This document shows positions 52,238 through 61,575 of a DNA stretch of 64,000 nt, one piece after another. Every line of letters starts with the position of its first letter. Position 1 is the stretch's first letter. The notes under the pieces were generated by a model. That model worked only from the letters and a program-made list of their open reading frames with translations. It did no database searches and was not told the DNA's origin. This stretch comes from Natronoflexus pectinivorans (GTDB lineage Bacteria; Bacteroidota; Bacteroidia; Bacteroidales; Marinilabiliaceae). Made by a program: the position numbers and the translations under genes. The DNA lies in assembly GCF_004345615.1 (NCBI RefSeq), contig NZ_SLWK01000014.1:1-64000 (forward strand), read 5' to 3'.

Positions 52238-52852
52238 ATGATAGTTAAAATTTACCCGGAGAATCCCAACCCACGCGAAATTCAAAGAGTAGTGGAGGTT
52301 TTAAGAGGTGGTGGACTTGTAATTTATCCCACCGATACAGTGTATGGATTGGGTTGTGACATAAACAACGCCAAGGCTGTTGAGCAAATAGCAAGAATAA
52401 AGGGGTTAAACCTGAAAAAAGATCACCTCTCCTTTATTTGTCACGACATGAGTCATCTTTCGGTTTACACCAAAGCCCTGGACACCAATATATTTAAAGC
52501 TCTCAAAAAGAATCTGCCTGGTCCATTCACTTTTATTCTTCCGGCCAATAACAACGTACCGAAACTATTCAAAAACAATAAGAAAACCATCGGTTTTCGG
52601 ATACCTGATAATCCAATCATTTTGGAAATCGTAAAAGAACTTGGCAATCCGGTCTTAAGTACCTCCATCCGCGATGAGGATGAAATTTTGGAATACACCA
52701 CCGATCCGGAATTGATTCATGAAAAGTATGCCAACCAGGTAGATATTGTTATTGATGGCGGATATGGCGATAACGAAGCATCCACCATTGTGGATTGCAC
52801 CACCTTCCCTTTTGAAATCATCCGACAGGGAAAAGGCGAACTGCAAGAGTAA
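52238..52852 (+). CDS. L-threonylcarbamoyladenylate synthase (Sua5/YciO/YrdC family)
   Basis: 204-residue protein of the YrdC fold, expected to make threonylcarbamoyl-AMP for the t6A modification of ANN-decoding tRNAs. The start [21 protein letters not shown] is the nucleotide-binding motif. [10 protein letters not shown] and the [13 protein letters not shown] loop follow. It lacks the Sua5 C-terminal domain, so it is the short form, and the YciO branch, whose activity is weaker, cannot be excluded. Its stop is adjacent to the stop of the convergent glycosyltransferase. Confidence 0.87.
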   Translation: MIVKIYPENPNPREIQRVVEVLRGGGLVIYPTDTVYGLGCDINNAKAVEQIARIKGLNLKKDHLSFICHDMSHLSVYTKALDTNIFKALKKNLPGPFTFILPANNNVPKLFKNNKKTIGFRIPDNPIILEIVKELGNPVLSTSIRDEDEILEYTTDPELIHEKYANQVDIVIDGGYGDNEASTIVDCTTFPFEIIRQGKGELQE

Positions 52853-54469
52853 TTAGTCCTTCACCAGGTAAACTTCAATTAGATGTCGTTGCCGATATCC
52901 CCGGCTGCCTTCACTGGGGAGGAAATTTCTATCAAAAGAATCGTAACTCTCAAATTCGCAATCACTAAATTGATTCAAGAACTCAGCCTCATGATCTCTA
53001 TCCACAAAAACAAGAAACTCCCCATTCTGATTATTTAATTCTTTATTTACAATAGGTAATTTGCTGCCTACTTCCCATATTACCTCCGGACTGATTAAGC
53101 CAAAACTATAAACCGGCAGTTTTTTGGGGTTTTGAAACTCACTAACCGAACGGTAATTTTCGTTTCTTGGTAAATAATCGATGGCTCGTAAACCGAAAAC
53201 GGTGATTAACACATGAATTCCAACTACCAAATAGAATGATTTTACCATTTCACGCTTCCAAATGCTGTATAACAAATATCCTCCCGAAAGCATAAACAGA
53301 ACAGAGCTCGATAAATACCAAATCCAACTTTCAATAGCCTTAAATTCAACCACAAAAATCAAAAACGGAAAAGCCATGGCAGCGAGAGATGAAATGCCAA
53401 TCAAGACAAAACTTAACAGGCTTGCATTCTTAATCTCCTTGCTTTTTAACATTTTGATATATGTATGCATAAAAATGGCTGTATTAATTGCCATCGGGAT
53501 CAAAACCGGAACCAGATATCGTGATTTCTTTTCAGGGATGATTGAGAGCAATACAACTGAGAGTAAATTCCAAATCAGGGAGAACTTATACAAATCGGGA
53601 TTCTCTGCTTTGTTTTTTATCCACGGATAAAAAACAAGTCCCGCCAAAGCCGGAAGTGCCCACACCCCGGATTGCACAAAGAAACTCCAGTAATAATAAA
53701 AAGGACGCACATTATAGGAAGTCCAGTTTCCTGTTTCACGAGCTGCCACAACTATAAAAGGCTCATGATCAACCACACGTACATACAAATACCAACTGCC
53801 TCCAAAAACCAGAGCTAAAATGAGAAAAACAAATAATGATACAATTTTGCTCTTTAACAACGGTGCTTTATAGACCCAAAACCACGCAATGATAAAAGGT
53901 AAAAACAGAGCGTAAATACCCACCGGACCTTTAGAAAGGATGGATAAGCCGGCTAGTATAGAAGCTCCCAACAGGAGTTCCCATCTGATGTCATTGGATT
54001 TTAGAAAAAGGTGAAGGCAAAAAAGACCTCCAAGCAACCAAACATGAGTATGGGTGTCAGATGGCGCTTCGAAGCGAATGGCCAAATAGTAAAATGATGT
54101 CGCTAATATAAGTGATGCAAAAAGGGATAGACGAATATTCCCCGTTTCACTTTTTACCCAAAAGTAGAGTATAAAAACTCCTGCTAGTGCCATCACCGAA
54201 TTTGGAAATCGCATCCAAAACAGACTTTCTCCATCTGAAAGTGCCGCAAATGGCACTGAAAACCAAGCCGGTGCAGGCGGCTTCTCGTAACGTGGAGTTC
54301 CATTCAATGTAGTTAACAACCAATTTCCGTCATGAAACATCTCTCTTGTTACCAGAAAATTTCTGGCTTCCATAATGGATATCTGAAGTTGTTCCAGATT
54401 AAAAAACATCAGTCCTGCTCCTATAAGGAACAAACTTAGCAACGGATTTTCTTCGATTCTTTTAACCAT
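52853..54469 (-). CDS. GT39/ArnT-like membrane glycosyltransferase
   Basis: 538 residues from the chosen start, MVKRIEENPLLSLFL. The open frame extends 44 codons further upstream, but those residues are not membrane-protein-like and overlap the previous gene. About eleven hydrophobic helices occupy residues 10-430. The first periplasmic loop carries the catalytic acidic motif in MEARNFLVTREMF, followed by NGTPRYEKPPAPAW, which matches the ArnT/PMT group. These enzymes move a sugar from a polyprenyl-phosphate carrier to lipid A or protein in the periplasm. Last gene of a four-gene operon. Confidence 0.85.
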   Translation of the reverse strand: MVKRIEENPLLSLFLIGAGLMFFNLEQLQISIMEARNFLVTREMFHDGNWLLTTLNGTPRYEKPPAPAWFSVPFAALSDGESLFWMRFPNSVMALAGVFILYFWVKSETGNIRLSLFASLILATSFYYLAIRFEAPSDTHTHVWLLGGLFCLHLFLKSNDIRWELLLGASILAGLSILSKGPVGIYALFLPFIIAWFWVYKAPLLKSKIVSLFVFLILALVFGGSWYLYVRVVDHEPFIVVAARETGNWTSYNVRPFYYYWSFFVQSGVWALPALAGLVFYPWIKNKAENPDLYKFSLIWNLLSVVLLSIIPEKKSRYLVPVLIPMAINTAIFMHTYIKMLKSKEIKNASLLSFVLIGISSLAAMAFPFLIFVVEFKAIESWIWYLSSSVLFMLSGGYLLYSIWKREMVKSFYLVVGIHVLITVFGLRAIDYLPRNENYRSVSEFQNPKKLPVYSFGLISPEVIWEVGSKLPIVNKELNNQNGEFLVFVDRDHEAEFLNQFSDCEFESYDSFDRNFLPSEGSRGYRQRHLIEVYLVKD

Positions 54470-55086
54470 TCTTTTCTTAGCAACATTAAGTTTCTGATAT
54501 AAACCACACTCCCGAACAAATGGCCGGCTATTAATACCACATCCTGCCTTAGAATACCATAAATCATGATTAAAAGCGAGCCGGACAAACTGATAAGCCA
54601 AAAGCCTAAAGGTAGATGTGAAACTTTTGTAACTTCACAATAAATCCACTGGTAAACAAACCGGAAAGTAAATAATACCTGAGCGGTAATTCCTAAAAAA
54701 AACAGAGCCAATGGAATATTTCTTCGGATGGTGATCATATCCATCTCATTGATGGAATTGAAATTAAACCAGGCAATCACCATCAGTGGGAACACCAAAA
54801 TAAGAGTCCTCAAAAGTTTTGGAAAGAACTTCCATTCTCCCAAAATTTGCAGATTCCTGATATAGATAAAATAAGTAATGGCCTGCCCAAGCATGATGGT
54901 GAAATCTTCACGAAAATAACCGTATGCAAAAAGCAGGAACGAAGCAAACAAACTTAATTGCCAAAAATATTTTGGCGCAACCACTTTCTTTTTCCTTTCA
55001 GATGCAAACCATTGGTAAAACGTTCTGGCTGAAAATAGAAACTGAGCTGTAAATCCAATAGATATAACTAACCAAACGGGGATCAT
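54436..55086 (-). CDS. LAB_N (lipid-A-disaccharide synthase N-terminal-like) membrane protein
   Basis: 216-residue protein of about six short helices with two similar halves. FSARTFYQWFASERKKKVVAPKYFWQLS and FTFRFVYQWIYCEVTKVSHLPLGFWLIS share the QW-x(n)-PxxFW pattern of the LAB_N domain. The family is often found beside GT2 and ArnT-like genes and is proposed to help flip or supply lipid-linked sugars; this is context, not demonstrated function. It overlaps the GT2 gene by four bases and the GT39 gene by about 34. Confidence 0.82.
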   Translation of the reverse strand: MIPVWLVISIGFTAQFLFSARTFYQWFASERKKKVVAPKYFWQLSLFASFLLFAYGYFREDFTIMLGQAITYFIYIRNLQILGEWKFFPKLLRTLILVFPLMVIAWFNFNSINEMDMITIRRNIPLALFFLGITAQVLFTFRFVYQWIYCEVTKVSHLPLGFWLISLSGSLLIMIYGILRQDVVLIAGHLFGSVVYIRNLMLLRKEWLKESKKIRC

Positions 55087-55796
55087 CCTCTCTTTTTTAC
55101 CGTGTAATTAATATATTTTTTCTTCATCCACAGGTAGGCAAAGCAATCCTGCAACGGCCCCCACAAGCGATTGAGTAGTCCAAACTTTGCCTGACCTGCA
55201 ATACGGGGATAATGTCTTACTGGCACCTGTTTAATTTTTCCGTTTTGCAATAAAACCATGGCAGGAAGAAACCTGTGCAACCCATTGAACATAGGAATGC
55301 GTTTGGCCACTTCGGATCTGATTATTTTAAGCGGACAACCGGTATCGTCCATTCCATCGTGAGTAAATGCACGGCGAATTTTATTGGCGATGGTTGAACT
55401 CATATTTTTCACAAAGGATTCTTTTCTCCCGGTTCTCACACCCGTAACCAAATCAAAATCATCAATATGCTCGAGAAGTAAATCAAAGTCACGCGGATCC
55501 GTTTGCAGGTCGGCATCAATATAACCGGCAAGAGAAGTCTCAACATGATCGAAACCGGCCATTATCGCAGCACTTAATCCCCGGTTTTGAGCAAACTCTA
55601 TATAGTGAAAATCCGGATACTCTTGGCAGAACTTATCAATAAGCGTCTGGCTTTCATCAGAGGAGCCGTCGTTTACAAAAAGAATTTTTACAAGATAATC
55701 GGTTGAGTCCTGATAATTTTTAAGAGCCGATGCAATTCTTTCAATGTTTTCCTCTTCATTGTACACCGGGACAATGATGGTTAGTGATTTTTCCAT
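55083..55796 (-). CDS. Polyprenyl-phosphate sugar transferase (GT2, DPM1-like)
   Basis: 237-residue GT2 enzyme. IIVPVYNEEENIERI is the nucleotide-sugar binding start, the metal-binding DxD lies in IDADLQTDP, and VTGVRTGRKES and GCPLKIIRSEVAKRIP are typical of ArnC/DPM1-like transferases. It has no C-terminal membrane helices, so it probably works on the inner leaflet peripherally. It would load a sugar onto undecaprenyl phosphate for the GT39 enzyme. It lies 7 bases after the epimerase gene. Confidence 0.87.
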   Translation of the reverse strand: MEKSLTIIVPVYNEEENIERIASALKNYQDSTDYLVKILFVNDGSSDESQTLIDKFCQEYPDFHYIEFAQNRGLSAAIMAGFDHVETSLAGYIDADLQTDPRDFDLLLEHIDDFDLVTGVRTGRKESFVKNMSSTIANKIRRAFTHDGMDDTGCPLKIIRSEVAKRIPMFNGLHRFLPAMVLLQNGKIKQVPVRHYPRIAGQAKFGLLNRLWGPLQDCFAYLWMKKKYINYTVKKRG

Positions 55797-55802
55797 CTTC
55801 TT

Positions 55803-56747
55803 TTAATGCATGAATTTTTGCTGATACCATTGCACCTGTTTCTCAAGTCCCTCCTGCAAAGTGGTGGATGGCATATAATTTAATATTTCTTTGGCCAACT
55901 TTATGTTGGCATGCGTCCGGAGTTGATCGCCGCTTCGGGGAGGCATTTTTTTAATCTCTATTTTTTTATGGAGAATCCGCTCAACTGTTTCAATGCCTTC
56001 AGCAGTTGACTTCTCCTCTTCGCTTCCAAGGTTGATGATTTTACCATTAACCTGTTTCATATTTTCAATGGCTGCCACCATACCATCCACAATATCGCCA
56101 ACATAAGTAAAACTTCGCAAATGATTTTCGCTGCCTTCAAAAAGGGGAAACTCCTCCTGCATTAGCCCACAGGCTATCAACCGGGTAAAAAGTTTATCGG
56201 GTCGTTCCCGGGGACCATAAACAGAGTATAAACGCAATGAACAGGCATTCAGCCGATTTAATCTGTATTGTGTCATTACCAATTGTTCGGCAGCCAGTTT
56301 TGTAACTCCATACCAGGATACCGGCTCAGGAGCTTCATGTTCCTGACGCGTGGCAACAATCCCATACACCGAAGAGGTTGAAACATTGACAAACATCTGC
56401 AGATTATCCAAAGACTGAGCAAAATTTATTAAATTTTGCGTAGCTATAACATTATTGCTCAGGTAATCTTCAAAAGCAACAGTTGAAGAAATTCCGGGTT
56501 GTGCCGCTAAATGAAAAATACAGTCAATATCCCGTGGAAGCTTCTTAAAATCACCAGGGTTTCTTAAATCACCACGAACAATTGAAATCAAAGGCGATCT
56601 TAAATCGTCTTGATTTAATCGTTTTAATGATACCGGATAATATTCTGAAAAATTATCAAACCCCACAACTTCATGATTGTGGGAAATAAGTCTTTCGGCA
56701 AGATGAGATCCAATGAATCCTACAATACCTGTAACAAGAATTTTCAC
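55803..56747 (-). CDS. NAD-dependent nucleotide-sugar epimerase/dehydratase
   Basis: 314-residue extended SDR enzyme. The Rossmann motif VTGIVGFIGSHLAERL is at the start (first Gly of GxxGxxG kept). The catalytic YxxxK lies in WYGVTKLAAEQL, with Ser in VSTSSVYG. NLGSEEEKSTAEGIETVERIL is the C-terminal substrate segment. It resembles UDP-glucose/UDP-glucuronate 4-epimerases. First gene of the operon, so it probably makes the activated sugar used by the three following proteins. Which sugar is unknown. Confidence 0.87.
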   Translation of the reverse strand: MKILVTGIVGFIGSHLAERLISHNHEVVGFDNFSEYYPVSLKRLNQDDLRSPLISIVRGDLRNPGDFKKLPRDIDCIFHLAAQPGISSTVAFEDYLSNNVIATQNLINFAQSLDNLQMFVNVSTSSVYGIVATRQEHEAPEPVSWYGVTKLAAEQLVMTQYRLNRLNACSLRLYSVYGPRERPDKLFTRLIACGLMQEEFPLFEGSENHLRSFTYVGDIVDGMVAAIENMKQVNGKIINLGSEEEKSTAEGIETVERILHKKIEIKKMPPRSGDQLRTHANIKLAKEILNYMPSTTLQEGLEKQVQWYQQKFMH

Positions 56748-57103
56748 AAGAAATTATAGTTAAGTCCTGCTTTTGATTTTACAAATAATTATTGCTTAAA
56801 CAGACCTTGAATTCAAGATGATAAATTCATCTTAGAAATAATTGATCCATAAAACTGTTGGCAAAATTAAAATTAATATTTGAAAACCTGAATAATAAGT
56901 TAAATTGATTTTAGAATAACTACTCTATGTGGAATTACTCTACATACTGTTGAACAGGGCAACAGATAAAGAAAACCACAACAAACCAACAATCCCTTGT
57001 TTTAGTGTCACTTAACAACATAAACAGATTATGGCACAATTATTCCAGTATGGTTTATCACACACACAAATAAATCAATAAAGTTTAATTAAAATTAATC
57101 GTC
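56748..57103. other. Gene-free divergent spacer
   Basis: 356 bases between the sugar operon and the small secreted protein gene. It should hold promoters for both. It is AT-rich; I found no exact TAnnTTTG in a convincing position, no palindrome and no RNA. Confidence 0.35.
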
Positions 57104-57400
57104 ATGAGAAAATTTAAAGCTTCATTACTTGTAGGATTACTTAGTTTTTTTGCTGTATCTGTTTTTGCTGCACCAGCAGTTACCATGCAGGACACCGACA
57201 AAAGTATAGTATCTGTTGAAGTTACAGAACTTCCTGATGCAGTGCAAGAAACACTTGCTAGCGAAAAAGCTGACTGGACAGTTACCAAAGCCGTACTTGT
57301 TTCAAAAGACGGTAAGAGTTATTACAAAATCACCCTTGCCAAAGATGGTGAGACAAAAGAGGTTAAAGTGACTCCCGAAGGAGAATTAAAGCGTAAATAA
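57104..57400 (+). CDS. Small secreted PepSY-like protein
   Basis: 98 residues. The first 23 are a signal peptide (LLVGLLSFFAVSVFAAP). The mature part, SVEVTELPDAVQETLASEKA then KSYYKITLAKDGETKEVKVTPEGELKRK, fits one PepSY-like alpha-beta unit of the type common in Bacteroidota periplasmic proteins. It is monocistronic, with a terminator after it. Because it sits immediately upstream of an NtrC-type regulator it may belong to that stress circuit, but the terminator in between says separate transcripts. Role unknown. Confidence 0.7.
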   Translation: MRKFKASLLVGLLSFFAVSVFAAPAVTMQDTDKSIVSVEVTELPDAVQETLASEKADWTVTKAVLVSKDGKSYYKITLAKDGETKEVKVTPEGELKRK

Positions 57401-57448
57401 CCTTTAATCTTAACTCTTTCATAATATACCTGTGATACCTGAGATAGC

Positions 57449-57492
57449 AAGGGGGCTTCGAACGTAGAGGTCCCCTTTCTTATTATTTTATT
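57449..57492 (+). terminator. Terminator after the PepSY-like gene
   Basis: AAGGGG and CCCCTT form the stem around an 18-base loop, followed by a T-rich tail (TTCTTATTATTTTATTTT). Confidence 0.7.
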
Positions 57493-57548
57493 TTGGGTTC
57501 CCATATGAAACCTCAATTTTTTATATCTTTATTCCATAATTTTAAATT

Positions 57549-58886
57549 ATGGAAAACATTCTCATTGTCGAAGACGATATCGCTTTTGCTAAAATGCTCG
57601 AAACCTTTTTAACAAAGAAAGGTTACAAAATCACACATACATCCTCCATAAAAAACTCCACTCAGTTATTAAATAATCAGCGTTTTGATCTTTGTTTGCT
57701 GGATTACAGGCTACCTGACGGGACTGCTCTTGATTTTCTTCAGGCTCGTCGTGATTTGAAAGCATCTTTACCGGTAATTATAATGACTGCATTTAGTGAT
57801 GTGCGTACCGTGGTGAAATCAATGAAAATGGGTGCCGCGGAATACATTACCAAGCCCGTGAATCCGGAAGAACTGATGATGGTATTAAAGCAGATATCAG
57901 AACAGGAAAAAACACCCTCGAAAACCAAAGAGAAAAAATCTAAATCGGCTCAGTTTGTGCAAGGCAAAAGTCACCATGCTCAAAAGCTTCAGGATTTTAT
58001 AGATTTGGTGGCTCCAACCGACATCTCCGTGATTATTCAGGGAGAAAGTGGCACCGGAAAAGAGTATGTGGCAATGAAAATTCACCAACAAAGCAAGCGT
58101 GCAAAAAAACCTTTCATCCCCATAGACTGTGGAGTTCTCTCTAAGGAACTGGCTGCCGGAGAACTTTTTGGATACGTAAAAGGTGCATTTACCGGCGCTC
58201 TGATAAACAGAACCGGCCAATTTGAAAAAGCTTCGGGTGGCACCCTGTTTTTGGATGAGATCGGAAATCTTTCCTACGATGTGCAAATAAAACTTTTAAG
58301 GGCTTTGCAGGAAAAAACCATTCAGCCCTTGGGCAGCGACTCCTTAATAGATGTGGATATTCGTCTCATAGTGGCAACAAACGACAGTTTAACCACCTTG
58401 GTAAAAAATGGAGTTTTCAGAGAAGATTTATATCACAGGCTTAACGAATTTAAAATCGAAGTACCCCCTTTAAGAGACAGGGTGGAGGATATGGAGCTTT
58501 TCATTAATCATTTCATTGACGAAGCAAATAAAGATCTTCAAAGAGATGTACAATCTCTTGCAGAGGAAGCCATGCAGGTTTTTAGAGAGTATGAATGGCC
58601 TGGCAACCTCAGAGAACTTCGCAACACCATTCGAAGAATGGTGTTGTTAACGCAAGGAAAAATAGCAGAAGCAGACAAACTCCCATCAGAAATGTTCTCA
58701 CACATCCGAATTGCATCATCCGCCCCTTCAGGATCAAATTTAAAAGCCATTCAGGCTGAGACAGAAAAAGAACACATCATTAAGGTATTAGAATCGGTAC
58801 AGGGTAATAAATCGAAAGCTGCACGTATTTTAAACATCGATAGAAAAACACTTTACAACAAGCTTGAAAGATATGATTTAACCTGA
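57549..58886 (+). CDS. Sigma-54-dependent response regulator (NtrC family)
   Basis: 445 residues in three domains. Receiver 1-118 with phospho-acceptor Asp52 in LCLLDYRLPDG and Lys in TKPVNPEE. AAA+ activator domain about 140-370 with Walker A GESGTGKE at 165-172 and the sigma-54 contact loop GAFTGA at 212-217. Fis-type helix-turn-helix 405-445 (NKSKAARILNIDRKTLYNKL). All motifs for activating sigma-54 RNA polymerase are intact. The convergent hybrid kinase is its likely partner; their stop codons are one base apart. Target promoters are not identified here. Confidence 0.93.
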   Translation: MENILIVEDDIAFAKMLETFLTKKGYKITHTSSIKNSTQLLNNQRFDLCLLDYRLPDGTALDFLQARRDLKASLPVIIMTAFSDVRTVVKSMKMGAAEYITKPVNPEELMMVLKQISEQEKTPSKTKEKKSKSAQFVQGKSHHAQKLQDFIDLVAPTDISVIIQGESGTGKEYVAMKIHQQSKRAKKPFIPIDCGVLSKELAAGELFGYVKGAFTGALINRTGQFEKASGGTLFLDEIGNLSYDVQIKLLRALQEKTIQPLGSDSLIDVDIRLIVATNDSLTTLVKNGVFREDLYHRLNEFKIEVPPLRDRVEDMELFINHFIDEANKDLQRDVQSLAEEAMQVFREYEWPGNLRELRNTIRRMVLLTQGKIAEADKLPSEMFSHIRIASSAPSGSNLKAIQAETEKEHIIKVLESVQGNKSKAARILNIDRKTLYNKLERYDLT

Positions 58887-58887
58887 G

Positions 58888-61410
58888 TTAATAACTATCA
58901 AACATCGATTCTTGATGTGAAAGAGCTTCCACATGTTCTATGAAATTTTCTATCAGTGAGATAACCTCATCAATCATGGCATAAAACTGGTCAGGATCTG
59001 ATTCAGCAATACGAACAACCCTCTCCACCTCTCTTAGTCTTGCAGCCAGATTCATTGCGCCGGTCTGTCCTGCACGCCCGGCTAACCGATGAATAACAAG
59101 TGCGCTTGCATCCCAATTCTTCTCATTCCGGCAATTTAAAATTTCTGATAAATCCTTTCTGCTCTCTGATGCCACAGCATCCAGAATAGCAATAAGATGC
59201 TCCTTCTCATCCCCTGCTATTGCTTTAAGCACATCAATGTTCATGGAAGTTTCATCACTGTTTACCTGAAAATCACCTGACAGATATTGTACAAGATCCT
59301 TCTCTCGGAATGGTTTCTTGATTAAATTATCGAAACCGGCGGTTTTGATAATTTCTTGCTCCTCGGGTAAAACTTGTGCAGTAAGAGCATATACATATAT
59401 GTGCTCCCCGTTTTTGGTCCGTTTACGAATCTTCTGGCACACCTCTGCACCTGATATTCCTGGCATCCGCATATCAATAAAAATAATATTTGGTCGCTCC
59501 TTATCAAAAGCTTTGAGCAAACTGTTTCCATCGGGAAATGTGCAAACATTTTCCAGATATTTTTTCAAAATGGTTTCAGCCAAATTAAGAATTAACGGGT
59601 CATCATCTGCCACCCAAACTGTTGTTTTTGCCGAATCTTTAATATCAACATCATGGGGAGCATCTTCTTCCATCCCATTTGGAACTTTTTCATAAGGAAT
59701 GGAAATAATCAACCCTGTACCCTGACCTACCGTGCTTTCCACATCAATTCTACCTCCCTGCATCTCTACAATATGCTTCACGATACTCAATCCTAATCCA
59801 GTTCCTCCGTATTTCCTTACAGTTTCAGCTGAAGACTGTGAAAATGCCTTAAATAGCTCTGGCAATTTTTCGGGAGCTATTCCGATTCCGGTATCTTCAA
59901 CATATATATCCAACCACGGTTTTTCTGACAAAATACGCATATTAGCAGTTATCAGGACATGGCCCGTTTCGGTAAATTTCAGAGCATTGCCAACCAGGTT
60001 AAACAAAACCTGTTGCAATCTGAATGGGTCTCCAAGCAAGGTATCATCTTCGAAAAAGCCAAACTCGGTTTCTATTTTCAGGTTCTTTTTGTCAGCCATT
60101 GGCCTCATGGCCTTAACAACATTCATTATGGTTTGTTGGGGCGAAAATGATTTCTTTTCGAAAACCATCTTTCCAGAAGTAACTCTTGCATAATCAAGCA
60201 CTTCATTCACAACACTCAAAAGGTGTTCAGCCGGATAGAAAAGAGTATCAACATCGATGTTGGAATTATTTCCAAGTCTTGCCTGTTCAAGATAACCATA
60301 TATGGATTGTAGAGGGGTTCGAATTTCGTGACTCATGTTTGAAAGAAACTTCTGCCTTGCATCAGCCTCATTTCGTGCTTCCTCATGAGCCTTCTCCAAT
60401 TCATTTCGGTACTTGTTGCTTTTAGAAATATCAATGATAATGAGCAATATCAATACAACAAAACCTGCAATGGCCAAAACCGAAACCACATTAAGCACAC
60501 GTATGGTATTACCAGCAATAGATAACGCGGTCTGAGTCTCAGCATTCATTCTGCCTATCTCTTCCTGTTCCACAGCGTTAATGATGCTGATGATTTCATT
60601 TATAAGTCCGGTATTAACATTAACCAATTGCAGTTCCTGACTCTGTAAGCGGGCAGCTTCCTGCAAACGGGCAGTTTCCAAACTATCCAATGACTTTTCC
60701 AAGAGTGCAAACAATGAATCGTCTGACCGCTGAATATAGATGGTATCTACCGATACTATGACTTCTTCATCTACCCTGGTTTCAGCCGTAATAATATCAT
60801 CCACCGAGTCGTGGTCACTTCGGCCAAAAAGTCGACGAAAAAACCCGGAGCGCTCCTCACCCGAAGAACGACTGATGGTATCCGCCACAACTGTTGTGGT
60901 GGTTACCCGTTCACGAACTTCTCGGATTTTTGCTGTATCCTGCTCAATCCTTAGTGAAACAGAGTCGGAAAATCCGACCAAAAAAGAGAAGAAATCCTTG
61001 TCGACAATGGCTTGTGATTTCATTTCAAGAAACCGTGTAAACAGATCTTCACGCAAATTCAGGAGAGATGAAATTTCATCAATCCTTTCAAGCTGGATGG
61101 AATCACCATGGAAAAGAATTCGCAGAGTATCGATGATCTGATTTGCCGACCGGGATTCGCTCAAAAAAGCTACTGAGGGATACGACCGACCACTCACCAC
61201 CTCTTTTTGTTCCAGATGACTTAATTGTGAAACAGTCCTAAATAAGTGATTGAGTGAATGCAGACGATGGTTTGGATGAGCCATCCGATCTATATTGCTG
61301 ATGATATCATCAAATGCACGATCGGTGGTTTTATATAGAGCAATTATGGAAATGACCCCTACAACAGTTGCAAGAATAACTTTCCCTTTAAGTGAGGCAA
61401 TTTTTTGCAT
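58888..61410 (-). CDS. Hybrid sensor histidine kinase with C-terminal Hpt
   Basis: 840 residues. A first transmembrane helix (about 10-26) and a second (about 300-325) enclose a periplasmic domain of about 270 residues that is mainly helical, with an acidic/serine stretch near 165-215. Then HisKA with FLSNMSHEIRTPLQSIYGYLEQ (about 355-420), HATPase (YGGTGLGLSIVKHIVEMQGG, about 465-570), receiver (TVWVADDDPLI, acceptor Asp in FIDMRMPG, about 590-710) and an Hpt-like domain (VIHRLAGRAGQTGAMNLA, about 725-830). This is a full His-Asp-His chain that could end on the convergent NtrC-type regulator. The ligand is unknown. Confidence 0.9.
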   Translation of the reverse strand: MQKIASLKGKVILATVVGVISIIALYKTTDRAFDDIISNIDRMAHPNHRLHSLNHLFRTVSQLSHLEQKEVVSGRSYPSVAFLSESRSANQIIDTLRILFHGDSIQLERIDEISSLLNLREDLFTRFLEMKSQAIVDKDFFSFLVGFSDSVSLRIEQDTAKIREVRERVTTTTVVADTISRSSGEERSGFFRRLFGRSDHDSVDDIITAETRVDEEVIVSVDTIYIQRSDDSLFALLEKSLDSLETARLQEAARLQSQELQLVNVNTGLINEIISIINAVEQEEIGRMNAETQTALSIAGNTIRVLNVVSVLAIAGFVVLILLIIIDISKSNKYRNELEKAHEEARNEADARQKFLSNMSHEIRTPLQSIYGYLEQARLGNNSNIDVDTLFYPAEHLLSVVNEVLDYARVTSGKMVFEKKSFSPQQTIMNVVKAMRPMADKKNLKIETEFGFFEDDTLLGDPFRLQQVLFNLVGNALKFTETGHVLITANMRILSEKPWLDIYVEDTGIGIAPEKLPELFKAFSQSSAETVRKYGGTGLGLSIVKHIVEMQGGRIDVESTVGQGTGLIISIPYEKVPNGMEEDAPHDVDIKDSAKTTVWVADDDPLILNLAETILKKYLENVCTFPDGNSLLKAFDKERPNIIFIDMRMPGISGAEVCQKIRKRTKNGEHIYVYALTAQVLPEEQEIIKTAGFDNLIKKPFREKDLVQYLSGDFQVNSDETSMNIDVLKAIAGDEKEHLIAILDAVASESRKDLSEILNCRNEKNWDASALVIHRLAGRAGQTGAMNLAARLREVERVVRIAESDPDQFYAMIDEVISLIENFIEHVEALSHQESMFDSY

Positions 61411-61449
61411 AGGATGTTTTTTTGGGTAAAAATTCTACAAAACAGCAAT

Positions 61450-61472
61450 ACGATCATAACTCTTATGATCGT
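61450..61472. promoter_or_regulatory. 10-bp inverted repeat between trkA and the hybrid kinase
   Basis: ACGATCATAA and TTATGATCGT flank CTC, 40 bases ahead of the kinase start on the minus strand. It could be an operator of the kinase gene or the terminator of trkA; no T-tract follows on either strand. Confidence 0.45.
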
Positions 61473-61575
61473 AAAACATTCGGATTTAACTGATAAACAG
61501 CATCAAACAAAAATGCTTAAGCCTTAAATCACCTGTTCTACTCCAAAATTCATTCCAAATAACACAGTCTATGTA

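Noticed and set aside
60740-61141. 133-codon frame opposite the hybrid kinase, rich in Ser and Arg
   Set aside because: Mirror of Ser/Asp/Glu-rich codons of the kinase periplasmic domain.
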